Source: Dipteris shenzhenensis
Lineage: Eukaryota > Polypodiophyta > Polypodiopsida > Gleicheniales
Strand: one strand, 5' to 3'
Length of the DNA stretch: 64,000 bases
NCBI GenBank assembly: GCA_047967505.1
Contig: CM106539.1
The translations under genes and the position numbers were made by a program. Of this stretch, positions 1 to 11,402 are shown piece after piece. Within the stretch, counting starts at the first letter, position 1. Every line of letters starts with the position of its first letter. The notes under the pieces were generated by a model, which was given only the letters and a program-made list of their open reading frames with translations, searched no databases and had not been told where the DNA came from.

Positions 1-276
1 GTGTTGGTCTTACTTCTTGAGCCAAAGTAAGGGGATTTGCAAATAAGAGTTGCTCCGGGGATGTTTGAATATCTATCTCAATTAGGCATGGGGGAGTTGT
101 CTGTGCCCCTATTTCCACCTAGTTGCTTAAGGAAAAAGAGCCATAAGGCATAGATATAGGCTCACAAGAAAGGGTGAAGCAATGCAATCTCAAATGCTCT
201 CTTAGTCACCATGTGTCAACATGTGGCTTAGCAAGATGCACCGTTAGATTGATTGTTGCATGTTGCCTCCACTAGA

Positions 277-492
277 GTGAACTTCATGTCTATAGAATGA
301 TGTCCAATTAAGGGCTGATTTAGAGCTTGTTTAGCATGTGACAATCCATCATGCAATTCGAGTCTAACCATTAAAAAAGTCTGTGTATATAGAGATGTGA
401 ACTCCATGTCTATAGAATGATGATGTCTAATTAAGGGCTGATTTAGAGCTTGTTTGCCATGTGACAATCTGTCATGCAATTCCATTAAAAAA
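277..492. repeat. Two-copy tandem duplication, period 120 bp
   Basis: Two similar blocks start at 277 and 397, both opening with GTGAACTYCATGTCTATAG and sharing about 97 bp with a few substitutions and a 3-bp indel. The second copy keeps the ATTAAGGGCTGATTTAGAGC stretch. A short frame runs through both copies on the minus strand, but it only mirrors the duplication and is not regarded as coding. Confidence 0.85.
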
Positions 493-1780
493 CTGCCCAA
501 TACCTTGTGTTACTTGTTTGAAAATAAACAATGGTGGTCAACAAATTTAGTAATTTTGGGGTTTCAATAGCAAGCTCACATTCATAGCATGAGGGTTAAG
601 GATATTTGGTTGAAAAAGAAAGAAACATGATATTTAGGTGAAAATATTTCTACAAGTCGAAGAAAACCCTTTGGTAATAGAAAACTCCTTCGTCCTCCTA
701 AGCAAGACTAAGGCGTATAGAATTTAGTTGATTGTTTTGGGATGGGGACCCTTTGTTGGGCTCCTTCTTTAAGATACCAATAAGCAATTGGCAGAAAATG
801 AATGATTAAGGTTGACATAAATGTTTGAGCACATCATGAGACCTAGCAAAATGCTGTGTGGTTACACACTACCTTCTAGTCTTCTTGAATTTGCACCAAG
901 CCAAAGAGGGTTAAATGGGACTACCGATCGCCTATATTTGCATGATGGTGACACCGATAATAACATGCAAAGAGAGGGACATAATTCATTGAATGAAACA
1001 CAACTCTTGTAAGAGTCCATTATGTCATTGCTGCTTTGGGACTCTAAGATCCACTTCATTAGTTCATGGTAATTGAGGATACATGTACAACAATGTATAC
1101 TAAAAGGACTCCATCATGCAAACACCATAGACACTTGTTGGTGAGATATTAATTGACAACATTGAGCATACCAATAGTCCACCAGTACTTGAGTAGTGCA
1201 TGATGCATCACTAGTAAGGTTAACAAGAAGGGGGCACAAGGTGACTAAGTGTAGTCACATAATTTTCCTTCAAAAGAAATGTCACAATCATGAAGCCAAT
1301 GCATATCCAAGGAATGCAAAGGACATGCAAAAAAAGCACCATATGCGAATAGGGGCAATGTAAATTTGCAAGCTTTGCCTTTCAAAGTGTAAAGCAACAA
1401 AGTTGCAACAAAGCAAAAGTGACCATGTGGGTGACCACTATATAAACACTCCTTTTCATAGAAAGTCCACAGCCCCTAAATATCGCTTGCCGACATGGGC
1501 ATGTGGGGTATTCTACGTGGTGATAACCCATTGCCGGAGAAGAGAGACTTAAAAAAAAAACCTGGTGAAATTTAAAACATAGAAACATGTGGAAAATCCA
1601 AGAAATCACCATCTAAGTCTCCCTTATTGTACTTCTCAAATCTTTATAGAGGGAGTGCTAATAAAATATTTTATTGCCTTTATTGCAAGTGTGCACCTTT
1701 ACAACAATGATTTGTCCTAATGGAAAGATGCTCATGAATGAATGGAGACTTCTCTCCTATAAAGAGTACTTTGCATCATC
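493..1780. other. Intergenic AT-rich DNA
   Basis: No recognisable gene, RNA or mobile element was seen. The frames here are short, have plain low-complexity content and show no domain motif. Confidence 0.5.
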
Positions 1781-2216
1781 GGTGACTCTCACAACATTGA
1801 ATGCCATCATTTTCTATCCTGCAAGAAATTCAGCTTTACAAAACCCTCACAACATTGAATGCCATCATTTTGTGTACCACAAGAAATTCATCATTTGGTG
1901 TCCTTCTCTCACAAGAAGACATTACATCACTAGTGACTCTCACAACATTGAGTGTCATCACATTACATAACCATTGACTCTCACACCATTCATCCAGAAT
2001 CTAGTGACTCTCACAACATTGAGTGTCATCACAAGAAGACATTACATCACTAGTGACTCTCACAACATTGAGTCTCATCACATTACGTAAGCAGTGACTC
2101 TCACACCATTCATCCTGAATCTAGTGACTCTCACAACATTGAATGTCATCACATTACATAAGCAGTGACTCTCACACCATTCATCCTGAATCTAGTGACT
2201 CTCACAACATTCATGC
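1781..2216. repeat. 71-bp minisatellite
   Basis: The motif TGACTCTCACAACATTGA recurs at 1934, 2005, 2054, 2125 and 2196, giving spacings of 71, 49, 71 and 71 bp. Each 71-bp unit contains a second half-unit TGACTCTCACACCATTCATC, so the unit looks like a diverged dimer of about 35 bp. More degenerate copies lie at 1781-1900. There is no coding potential. Confidence 0.85.
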
Positions 2217-2286
2217 TCGGACCTGAATCCTGATTCCTCACAAGTTACAACAACAATTATCATCGTCAGCCTGGAGTTGAGGAAGG

Positions 2287-2625
2287 TGATCGACCACTTC
2301 AAACTTTGCCTCCTGAGCTCGATCACAAAGAGCCCTGATATGCGACATTTGCCAGTGTAGCAGCTCTTGCTGCACAGATGGGTTTGCGGAACGGATCTCG
2401 GCCAAAGCCCGGTTGCTTGAGCAGACGGTGGCGCTGCGATTTCCGGAAGCTTGGCGTTCATGCCAAATTGTGGGAAGGTTACCAGTTCAAAATGTTCCTT
2501 CAGACCTCGAACACAAAGATCTCTGATGCAACATTTGCCAGTGTAACCAGCTCTTACTGGATCTGGGCCAAAATCCGACGGTGCCGCTTGTAAACAATTT
2601 GTGAAGCTTGGCGCATGCCAATTTC
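2287..2625. repeat. Diverged direct duplication in a GC-richer island
   Basis: Two blocks (about 2287-2466 and 2475-2625) share ACATTTGCCAGTGTA, CAGCTCTT, GGCCAAA, GGAAGCTTGGCG or a near form, and CATGCCAA in the same order. Base composition is clearly more GC-rich than the surroundings. It may be duplicated promoter or exon material of the candidate exon downstream. No protein family is recognised. Confidence 0.6.
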
Positions 2626-2932
2626 GCCTGTCTTAATTTCTTCCGGGAAGGTCCTTTTTCAGAGGAGAAGGAATCTTATGCACGCTTGCTAGCGAAGTAG
2701 TGTTTTGGTATTAACCTTGCGAGTCGCGCGGAAGTAGATTGTACAGCCCGTGAGATTTTCTAATCCGCACCTCGGCCAATGCTTGCACGAGACTATAGGG
2801 GGCGGATACACAATACCAGGTGTCCCGTGAGAGGGGGTGTTCCATGTTCAGTTTTAGCGGATTCGTTTACTACCTTCATTGAACTCTTATATTTGTTCTG
2901 TTGATCTGTGGCAGCTAGCTGAACATTCCTGA

Positions 2933-3031
2933 ATGGCCGCGTTTTGCCAGATTCAGTTGCCTCCAAGTTCCAGAGTGCCGGAGGCTACCCAATCTCAGGA
3001 CTGTGGGTCGACGTCGCTGCAGGATTTTGAG
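2933..3031 (+). CDS. Possible first coding exon of an unidentified gene
   Basis: An ATG opens a 33-codon GC-rich frame starting MAAFCQIQLPPSSRVPEATQ, which ends exactly at a plausible 5' splice site (GAG|GTACTAAG at 3031/3032). The codon-like composition differs from the AT-rich flanks, and an acceptor-like pyrimidine/CAG stretch precedes the ATG. No continuation exon could be identified downstream, so this may be a truncated gene fragment or an orphan first exon. No function is assigned. Confidence 0.25.
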
Positions 3032-3061
3032 GTACTAAGCTTGTTCGTTTCTGTACGTCTG

Positions 3062-3192
3062 CTGCATAGTGCTGTTTGTAGCAGCCAATGTTCAAGCCTC
3101 GTTCATTGCCTTGTTCTTTCTGGATGTCTGCATATTACTCTTTGTAGCAGCCAATATTTCAGACCTCCTTCATTGCTCTACAAAATTCCACC
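3062..3192. repeat. 66-bp two-copy tandem repeat
   Basis: CTGCATA followed by TTTGTAGCAGCCAAT and a TTCATTGC tail occurs at 3062 and again at 3128. It lies just downstream of the candidate exon's donor site, so it would be intronic if that exon is real. Confidence 0.75.
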
Positions 3193-3567
3193 ACAAGACT
3201 AGTTAAGCTTAGAGACGTCTGGAGAGAGAGTAGCACGTACCCGTATTCAAGTTCGCGAAATCGTGAGAGCCACTAACTACATCATGCTCAGTGTTAAAAG
3301 CTCATAGGTATTTATCAAAATCGGGCCAAAATACAATCACAAGCATCTTTTGTATATTCTTGTGGATGATTCATTGTAGGAATTACAAATCCAATGATGT
3401 TTTTCTCAGATCCAAAGGTCGACAAAGCAAATGATGACTGTAATTGGGGCGGCTTGCAACACTCCATTATTGCAAGCAATATGATGTTTTGGTAGTGAAT
3501 GCCATATCACATGGCATCTCCCAAACACAATGTTATTTCATTGGATCTAGAGAAGTTTTGAGAGATG

Positions 3568-3775
3568 TTCCATTTGTGACAACTTTGCTCTTTATCTTCC
3601 ACATCCCTAGGAGAGGTAGAGAACATCCTTCTTATAGGGGGAGCAAAGTGGGGCAATTCCTATTTATATGTTCCATTTATGACAACTTCAAGTTTTATCT
3701 TGGACATCCCTAGATCAGGTGGAGAGCATCCTTCCTATCTGCATAGCAAGTTGGTCTTCCCTATCTCTATGTCTC
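3568..3775. repeat. 103-bp two-copy tandem duplication
   Basis: TTCCATTTRTGACAACTT, followed by ACATCCCTAGA and GAGARCATCCTTC, starts at 3568 and again at 3671. The copies differ by many point changes, so the duplication is old. Confidence 0.75.
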
Positions 3776-5086
3776 CATTTGGCCATTTAGATATGATAAT
3801 AAGACATGGTCGTACCTCACAATACTAAAAAGTATCATTCGGTGCATTTACTGAGGCTAAGCTTATTCTTAACATTCTTCTTTCTGATGAAGATACATGA
3901 TCATCCCAACCCCACCAAATATTGAGCCCACATAGCTCATTCATACGATGTAGCTTCCATTTTAGAGAAACTGGCATCTAACACATTGCTTTGGCTTAGT
4001 TGCTAAAAAGAGGGCTACCAAACATTGGTTGCCTCTGCAGACTTTTGACTACGTTGCACTAAGTGTATGTACCCTTGGGTTTTTTTAGGTGTATTGACAC
4101 CATCTGTTAAGCATTTCATCATGCTTTATAGCATTGAGATGATTAATTGACTTTCATGTACTTCATGGACCTATCGTATGTTGAGTAGAGTGTAAAAAAC
4201 ATCGTTGACTATCTCATACGACCTAGCAAACTATGAGGTAGCAACTATACCATTTGTACATCAAATAGTGCATGCCATGTAAAGACCAAATTTAAGCTCA
4301 AATTTTCATCTACATTCATTAAAATATGCTAGGGTTACCTTTACCACTGAATGGAGGATAAATGGAATTGTATGTAAGTGGATGAATTGTGGATTATATC
4401 ATAAAATTAATGATGGAATAGTTAATTAGGCATTCTCTGATGTAAAATTGGGACATCCATCATGTGTGTGTAATATGTACCATGTTTGATAAACATGCTA
4501 GGTAAAATAAGGCTATTATGGAATTGGGTACATGGGCAACATCTTTGTCAAGGTTTCATGATGACCCATTGGCTTGGCTTGGGACATTGAAGTAGCAAAT
4601 TATGTTGTAGTGGTGAATTGTCATAAAGTAAAAAGGCTAGGCCTTATGGTTTTGTTATAGTGGTAAATTGTTGTAAAGCTAGGGTGTAAATAAGGATGGT
4701 GGATCTAGAAGCCTAAACAAGAGATTTTTATGATGATAAGGTCCAAATGTGGACACATGGCATCGAAGAAGGTCCATGCGATTATCCACTAGGCCTAGTG
4801 AAAGAGAACTCGCTTCTATTTCTGTAAGGACATTCCAAGGGAAGTCAATGACTTGTTGGATAAGCGGAAAAGAAAAGTAGACCTTAGAGTTTACAAGGGT
4901 AAAGACCATTCTATTTATACTATCCTATGAGCCCAAAATTGGAAACTAGTATGCGAGACATAAGTCTTATTAAGATAAGGTGAAAGTTTTACTAGTAATT
5001 TGCATAGAACAATATACAATGGTGGAGGTTTAATACCATTACCGATCATACCCACATCTATTAGTTTGAAATTTGGCAATATGGAA
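3776..5086. other. Intergenic AT-rich DNA
   Basis: Nothing identifiable was seen: no long frame, LTR, TIR pair or RNA motif. Confidence 0.45.
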
Positions 5087-5215
5087 GGACCTCACTGGTT
5101 TACTAAGTATGCAACTAGGGATATCAAGGGGCAAAGAGTACAAATAATGGTTGATGATAATGCAACTAATTGATAATGTCTTAAACTAGTTGTTAACTAA
5201 GCAATTAAGATCGCT
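5087..5215 (+). pseudogene. Relic of a Ty3/gypsy aspartic protease
   Basis: The plus-strand frame from 5087 reads GPHWFTKYATRDIKGQRVQI, then MVDDNATN, then two stop codons, and continues CLKLVVN. This matches the layout of plant gypsy proteases, where a strand leads into D-S-G-A-T-H-N-F-I and then a K-L segment. The active-site D is followed by D-N-A-T instead of S-G-A-T. No other domain of the parent element was found next to it. The match is by eye to a family pattern, so it is tentative. Confidence 0.35.
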
Positions 5216-6055
5216 AGAAAGTCCAAATGCACAATTAAATATGTGGTCTCTTTAGCAAAGGGTAGTGACAAGAAGGTATGGGACACACCCTATGATACAT
5301 GCTGTAGAGGTGAAGACCCAAGAATACAAAGATCATTTGGATTCGCTAGCCTTGGAAGCTAGAGTTTGAGGCATTAGCATCTTATGCATATGTATGAGCA
5401 TTGCCATTAGAGAAAAAGTGGTATCCAATATCTTAGAAACATTCCAAGAAGCAATTGTTGGCAATATAAAAGCGCATTCAAATTGGTTGAATAATTTCAA
5501 CAAGTAGTTGTAGGTCATTAAAAAGAGTTCAAAGATTGCAGCATCAGAAGACTTGCTATGAATTTGAGAATAAATCAGGCGTCGGATCTACTAAAACCTC
5601 TATTGCTATTTGCCTAAAGCATTTTGTTTCCTAGGATATCATGATGTATAGCTTGAGAGACAAATATCATGATCTATAGCTTGAGAGACCCTATCATGAG
5701 ATGGAAGGAGCTCAAAGCATGGTTCAGCTAGTTGCAAAGATGACATGGTCCATGAGCAAGGAAGTTATCCATTAAGGTAGCAACATTCATGAATATAATG
5801 ATCAAGTGTACAACAATAGCGATGCACTGTAGGTTATACTCTCTAGTTTTTATATTTGATGCAATAGGAAGCTAGCTAGCTTATGCTTATACTTTGAATT
5901 TGGGATGCACAACATAGTATGCACCTAACTAATGCTTAATCCATGGAGCCAGCTTGCTAGCGCATATAGCACATTGTGCTAGCTTGGTTATGTAGTGTTG
6001 TTCAAATAGGTGGCTCATGCTCCACATCACATGGAGATCACATGACATGAGGCTT
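5216..6055. other. Intergenic DNA with short local repeats
   Basis: It contains a short 29-bp direct repeat around 5637-5692 (ATAGCTTGAGAGAC twice) and several GCTAGCTAGC tracts. No gene is supported. Confidence 0.45.
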
Positions 6056-6437
6056 GGGCCATTAGCTTCTATTACTATGCCCTTACTATGCTACTCAATT
6101 CCATCAGTCTAGATAGGTGGCTCATGTCCCATTACATGACATGAGGCTTACGTCATTAGCCTCTATTCCTATGTTGCTCAATTCTATAAGTACACAGTAA
6201 GCTAGCTAGAGATTACAATTTAAAATATGTTGTATGATAGAATCTTATTGGGCCATTAGGTTCTATTACCATACTATTGAATTCTATCAGCCTAGATATG
6301 GCTTGTGTCCCATTACATGACATGATTCTTAGGTCATTAGCCTCTATTCCTATGTTGCTCAATTATATAAGCACATAGTAAGCTAGCTAGAGACTACAAT
6401 TTAAGATGAGAAATGTTGTATGATAGAATCTTATTGG
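6056..6437. repeat. 194-bp two-copy tandem duplication
   Basis: Copy 1 is 6056-6249 and copy 2 is 6250-6437. Both start GGGCCATTAG, share CATTACATGACATGA and GCCTCTATTCCTATGTTGCT, and end ATGTTGTATGATAGAATC. A partial third unit may precede at about 6010. Confidence 0.85.
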
Positions 6438-6681
6438 AGCTAGCTTGTTGGTAGATATCGCCCCTCATATCAACTTGGATATGCATGATGTTGTTTTAGC
6501 CAATTGGCTAGATCATGCTGCATTTTAAGTCATGTATAAGTTCAGTTCCTATGTTTGTTCATACCCAATTTAGTATGCAACTAGCTAGCTAGTGCTTATG
6601 TTGAATTATTTTAGGTTGAACTCTCATTTATCCAAATTGATGGTGATATATATATATATATATATAAATAATATAATATAA
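6438..6681. other. Intergenic DNA with TA dinucleotide tract
   Basis: AT-rich DNA that includes a TA repeat at about 6649-6665, directly beyond the poly(A) end of the neighbouring LINE copy. Confidence 0.6.
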
Positions 6682-7740
6682 TTTTTTTTTTTGCAAAAAG
6701 AGACTTCTATTAAGTATTAAAGAAAACCATTAGAGCAAGCTCCATACGGGATACACCATGCAATGCATGAAAATCTCATGAGCCAAAAAGAAAGGATTGG
6801 GGTTGATAGTGCCATCTAAATCTGGTAGAAACCTCCGAGAAAAAGAGAGAACCCCTCCAAACTCGAAGAAAAACAATCCTCTTAGAAGAGGCTGCCCGTG
6901 AAGGGCCCTGCATGCTAGCCCAAATCGCTATCAACATGTGAACCGTGTCAGTCCAAATACCTGTGAACACTTGTGATGGGTGTATCTAGGTGCCATCCAA
7001 GGCCTCTGTACATCTGGCTCTCCAAATGTGCCAAGAGGAAATGCTAGCCAAAATCTCCCAAGAGGTGTCCATTGAAGCATGGGAAGCTCTGAAGGGAGTA
7101 ACTAGTACATCCTGAAGAGAGTAGGGCTCTATCACTTGCCAGCGAACCGAGAGTGTCCAAGAAGAAGGCTCACCCTCATAAAACACCTGGGGCCCAATAA
7201 GGGATAACCATGCGACCGAGCCCCAAGTCATGAAGAAAGGGGAAGTATGAAAAATGTTGAGTATCCGAGCAACCGCTTTCCAAACAGTCCTCGCCTGCTG
7301 ACTACAGTCCCAAAGGCAATGTCTCACTGACTCCTCTGCAGAATGATAGCGAGGGCAAGTGGGATCAGCCCCAAATCGTGATCTCCATTGGTTCACTGCA
7401 ATCCCTCTATGAATAGAAAGCCAAAAGAAAAAAGTGATCTTTCTATTTCTGAGGGATTTCTAGAGCCTCCTCTAGAAATGAGCTAGAAATTCCTATGCAA
7501 ATCTACGGTGATGAAGAAGCTATCCCAATGGGGGGCTCTAGAGGGAATCCAACCCCTACTGCTCAGCTGGGATTTTCTAGCATTACCTACCATGAAACGA
7601 AAGAAGGGAATCCCCCTCTCTCGGTGCCCATGATCTATCCACTCCCACTCTCCTAGGTCCACTGCAAGCACCTGATAGGTGAAGCTCCATATAACCACAA
7701 TCTCCAGGATCCCAGGGCCAAGAGCAGAGGGTCAGGGAAT
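6682..7740 (-). mobile_element. 5'-truncated LINE (non-LTR retrotransposon) 3' end
   Basis: On the minus strand the frame 7396-6986 carries a reverse-transcriptase zinc-binding domain (zf-RVT): ITFFFWLSIHRG, then NQWRSRF, then C-P-R-Y-H-S-A-E-E-S-V-R-H-C-L-W-D-C with a following VWKAV. Beyond a stop, the same layout continues with a GIWTDTVHMLIAIWASMQ segment (6970-6776), typical of the ORF2 C-terminus. On the minus strand the element ends in a run of about 12 A (6681-6692), the expected LINE tail. No endonuclease or RT core is present, so it is strongly 5' truncated. The 5' boundary near 7740 is a guess, and target duplications were not identified. Confidence 0.75.
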
Positions 7741-8026
7741 TGTATTAGCTTGAAAATTCAGTGTTCTCCTAGCTAGTTGGCTTGTTTTATTCTCTATCCA
7801 ACAACCAGGTGATTTGATTCACTCCCTCTACTTTTGATAATAGTAGAGAGCCTGGTGGGCAACATTATACTGATTGAATGATTGTTTGATCAAATGATAT
7901 AAGTAGAAAACTATTTAGGGTGCTAGAAATTTTACCAATTACTACACATATTTAGAGAGAGAAAAAGTGAGTCTATAAGGTGTTCACATGAATAGTTGCA
8001 TATATAGGAGTACTTCAAAATGTCAT

Positions 8027-8029
<3 letters not shown>

Positions 8030-8079
<50 letters not shown>
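8030..8079. repeat. (GA)25 microsatellite
   Basis: A perfect GA dinucleotide run of about 50 bp. The apparent Ser-Leu-repeat frame on the minus strand is a by-product. Confidence 0.97.
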
Positions 8080-8094
8080 CTATAGTCTTGCATG

Positions 8095-8930
8095 TGTGTA
8101 GGTGAGGTAGTCCAAGAGTTTGTGGTAGTTCATGAATTTGTAAAATTCTAAGAGTCCAAGGGTGGTAATCCAAGAGGTAGTAATGATCCAAGAGTGAAAG
8201 GATGGCATGTGGCATAGTCCAAGAGCCTGTGCTATTCTAAGATTCCAAAGGTGATAGTCCAAGGGCCTATGGTAGTCTAAGAGTCAAGGGGTGTTAGTCC
8301 AACGGCTTGTGGTAGTTCATGAGTCTATAAAAGTCCAAGCCCAAGGTGGTGATCCAAGAGGTAGTGCTAGTCCAAGAGTAGGGTCGCATGTTCTAGATAT
8401 AGAGACCTATACTTCTAATTTATATCCTATTAGGTGATATAATACATCCATGGAATTTCGGTAGTTTGCAATCCAAAGGAGATACCCCACCTAAGTAGGG
8501 TACCTATGTGTTGCTGCTATGCGTGGTAGTTAAAGAGCTTGTGGTAGTTCATGAGTCTGTAAAAGTTCAATATTCAAAGGGTGGTAATCCAAGTGGTAGT
8601 GAGAGTCCAAGAGTCCAAGAGTGGCATGTGTCATAGTCTAAGAGCCTGTGGTAGTCTAAGAGTCCAGAGGTGGTAGTCCAACAGCCCATGGTAGTCTAAG
8701 AGTTCAACAACCCATGGGAGTCTGAGAGTTAGAAGGGTGGTAATCCAACATCCCATGGGAGTCTTATAAGAGTTAGAAGGGTGGTAGTCCAAGAGTCCAT
8801 GGTACTCTAAGAGTCAAAGCCTAAAGGGTGTGAGTGCAAGAGCATGTAGTTGAAGGGTGGTAGTCCAAGATCTTGTCATAGTTCATGTGATAGTCCAAGA
8901 GCCTAAAGGTGGCACATGGGAATTTCCTAA
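8095..8930. repeat. Degenerate minisatellite, unit about 40 bp
   Basis: More than a dozen imperfect units built from GGTAGTCCAAGAG, CC(T/C)(A/G)TGGTAGT and CTAAGAGTC(C/A)AAGGGTG follow the GA microsatellite. Unit length drifts by insertion and deletion. Short minus-strand frames in it are repeat artefacts. Confidence 0.8.
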
Positions 8931-8981
8931 GCTCTTCTCCTCCAAGCTTCCATGTGGTAAAAACCCTTCCATGGTTGGTAT

Positions 8982-9135
8982 GTAGAAGAGATATCAAATC
9001 CAATAGACATTAGCTCGCTAGTGCTTATGTCAAATCTTTTTAAATCCATGGAGTGAGCTTGAACTCCATGGATTTAAAAGATTTGACATAAGCACTAGTG
9101 AGCTAATTATCTATTGGATTTGATATGTCTTCTAC
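8982..9135. repeat. Long inverted repeat, two 73-nt arms, 8-nt loop
   Basis: The left arm (8982-9054) runs GTAGAAGAGATATCAAATCC to CCATGGAGT. The right arm (9063-9135) is its reverse complement, with only about two 1-nt indels and two or three mismatches. The 8-nt loop is GAGCTTGA. Either strand as RNA would fold into a nearly perfect hairpin. No transposase or obvious target duplication accompanies it. It could be a small foldback element, a young inverted duplication or an siRNA/miRNA-like precursor. Confidence 0.9.
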
Positions 9136-9690
9136 AAGTGCCCTAGCTAGTTAGTTATTAGATCCCTATTAGATCATATGCCACTAGTAAGATCATGATT
9201 AACTTCATTGCCCTATCACTCATATCAAGTTGTCAACTATTAGATATGTTGAATGAGGATGGATTAATAGATCCACCTTATTGGTTGAAATTGTACATTG
9301 TATATCCTTGGGGAAAAGCATAAGAAAGGGGCCACATACATGATGAAGGAATATCTCTATCTATGCTAAGTTAGCCCCCCATCAGGTGGCAAATACTTTT
9401 TCTTTACACATATATTAGTGTGCTATTCTATTGAGCAATGAGTTAGTTAGTTGGCATGAATGCTTGATGTAGTAGCAACTACCTATGGCTAGATAACATA
9501 GATCAATGAGCTATTTTTAATTGAGTACTCAAGTAACTCAATATGATTTGTGTGTTCAACTATGTCTATGGTTATATGAACATAGTATTCTATTGAATGC
9601 CCAACAAACTTGGTATATAGAATGAATCATGTCATTATAGAACAAATCACATTAATCATGAGCTAGTGATGATTTGTGGCTAAATATACA
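9136..9690. other. Intergenic DNA
   Basis: No gene or repeat structure was recognised. Confidence 0.45.
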
Positions 9691-9872
9691 AACATTGAGC
9701 ACAACACATTAATAATAAATTATAATTATAAAACACAATAGAACTCAAATTCTAGCCGTGGAAGCCTCCAACATTGAGGATAAATTATAATTGTACGAAC
9801 ATTGAGCACAATACATTAATTCTAAATTATAATGAGATAAAACACAATAGAAATCAAATTCTACCATTGGAG
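9691..9872. repeat. 107-bp two-copy tandem duplication
   Basis: AACATTGAGCACAAYACATT, followed by AAACACAATAGAA and TCAAATTCTA, begins at 9691 and again at 9798. Copies are about 74 bp with a divergent spacer. Confidence 0.8.
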
Positions 9873-11398
9873 TTCTCAAAATAAATTTGATAAAAAAATT
9901 TATAGTTGAAGGTGTTGAGTACCATACTTTGATTCGATTAATGGTTTGTCTTGAATAACTATCATCTAAACAAAACATTTCAATGCTTCTTTGCACAAAA
10001 AGATCATAAATTGAGTTATTGTAGAGAAAAATAGTTCTATTTATGTACTAACATATATGCATGATGTTGTGACCTTATCAGATGTTAAGATCACCTAGTA
10101 TGGGAAGTTCTCAAGCCCCTCAAAGCTAGGGAATTATAGAGATAGTCCCTTATACAAGAAGAGTTGAAAGCCCTAAAAGAGGAATAAGGTACAAAGGGAG
10201 ATGGAGGCAAGGAGATAATAGCGATATAAGGATAAATAGTGGGCAGGAGACCAATATGCCAAAAATAGAACCAAATAGTGAAAGGTTAGCGACCCATAAC
10301 AAAAATCTAGTTCTCTAGCCCTATGAATACAACGAAGAAGTCATGATGAAAGCAATGCAAGAAGTTTGCAACCATGCTATTTGTTTTTATCCCTATAAAC
10401 CTCAAGATGCCCAAGGTTCAATGTTTCAAAGAATTAGCATGGCTTGCATTTTCAAAGAAGTAGTACAAAAGGAGGGCATTACCAAATAAGTAGTACAAAA
10501 GGAGGAGGATAATGCCCTACAAGAAGGCCATTCCCTTGGAAGAGGAGCGGGAGTAAGATATGTAGTTTTTTCTCAGGGTAGTCACTAACAGTAAAAGCAC
10601 ATGTGTGTGCTCAAGCGATGTTTATATATACCCCTTTATAACCCCTATGTACATATATTTTCCATAACTTTAGAAGAAAATAAAACCCTTGCTATTGAAT
10701 GTATGTGCTATATTACATATTTTTGAATGAACTCCCTAAGAGCTTTTTTTAAGTAGAGACTCACTTTTAGACACTATTAGTTGTTGTTGAGCCATGGGAA
10801 TTCATTCTAGAAGTGTTGTCATGACCAATAGGTTAACGAGATCACTACTTGTGCAGGAGAGATATTTAGTCATGGATGATAGATTTTCTTTTTGTCATCA
10901 CTTAAAGAATGAGCAATGCTCAACCCCCATTTTGGTCTCTTTTCACAATTAATTGTCTCTCTTATTAATTTGGTGATACTTTCAATTCTCTATAGATGTA
11001 GTTTTTTTTAGTAAATCATGATGGGATGGGGTTGTTGAATCTACCTCAACCACCCATCCCCTTTTTTTTTTTTGGTGAGTTGTGTCCCCGTGCCATTTGT
11101 TAAGAAACATGTTTTTAAGTCGAAGTCCATCATGGTGTGTCCAATTCCATTCAACTTTGTCTCCTTCCTTTTCATCTTCCACCATGCTTCTCCTTCCATA
11201 TTCCATCATGCTTCTCTTCAACTAACCTCACTCTCCTTGCCACTGAACTCCTCCCAACCACGAATCTGTACCCTCCATGGACCATCGTGCATCATGGTGT
11301 TTGTGGTAATTCCATCAACGGAACCTGTTAAAAAAAAAACTTGTGTCTATCTAATTTCTCTCACTTCCCTCTCCATCCTCTATCCTTGCTACCATTTG
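9873..11398. other. Intergenic DNA flanking the LTR element
   Basis: AT-rich with homopolymer tracts. A segment at about 10,910-11,010 (GAGCAATGCTCAACCCC, TTTGGTCTCTT) loosely resembles 21,565-21,680, which may be an old dispersed repeat pair. No gene is supported. The final four bases, GTAC at 11,399-11,402, are the putative target duplication of the element. Confidence 0.45.
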
Positions 11399-11402
11399 GT
11401 AC

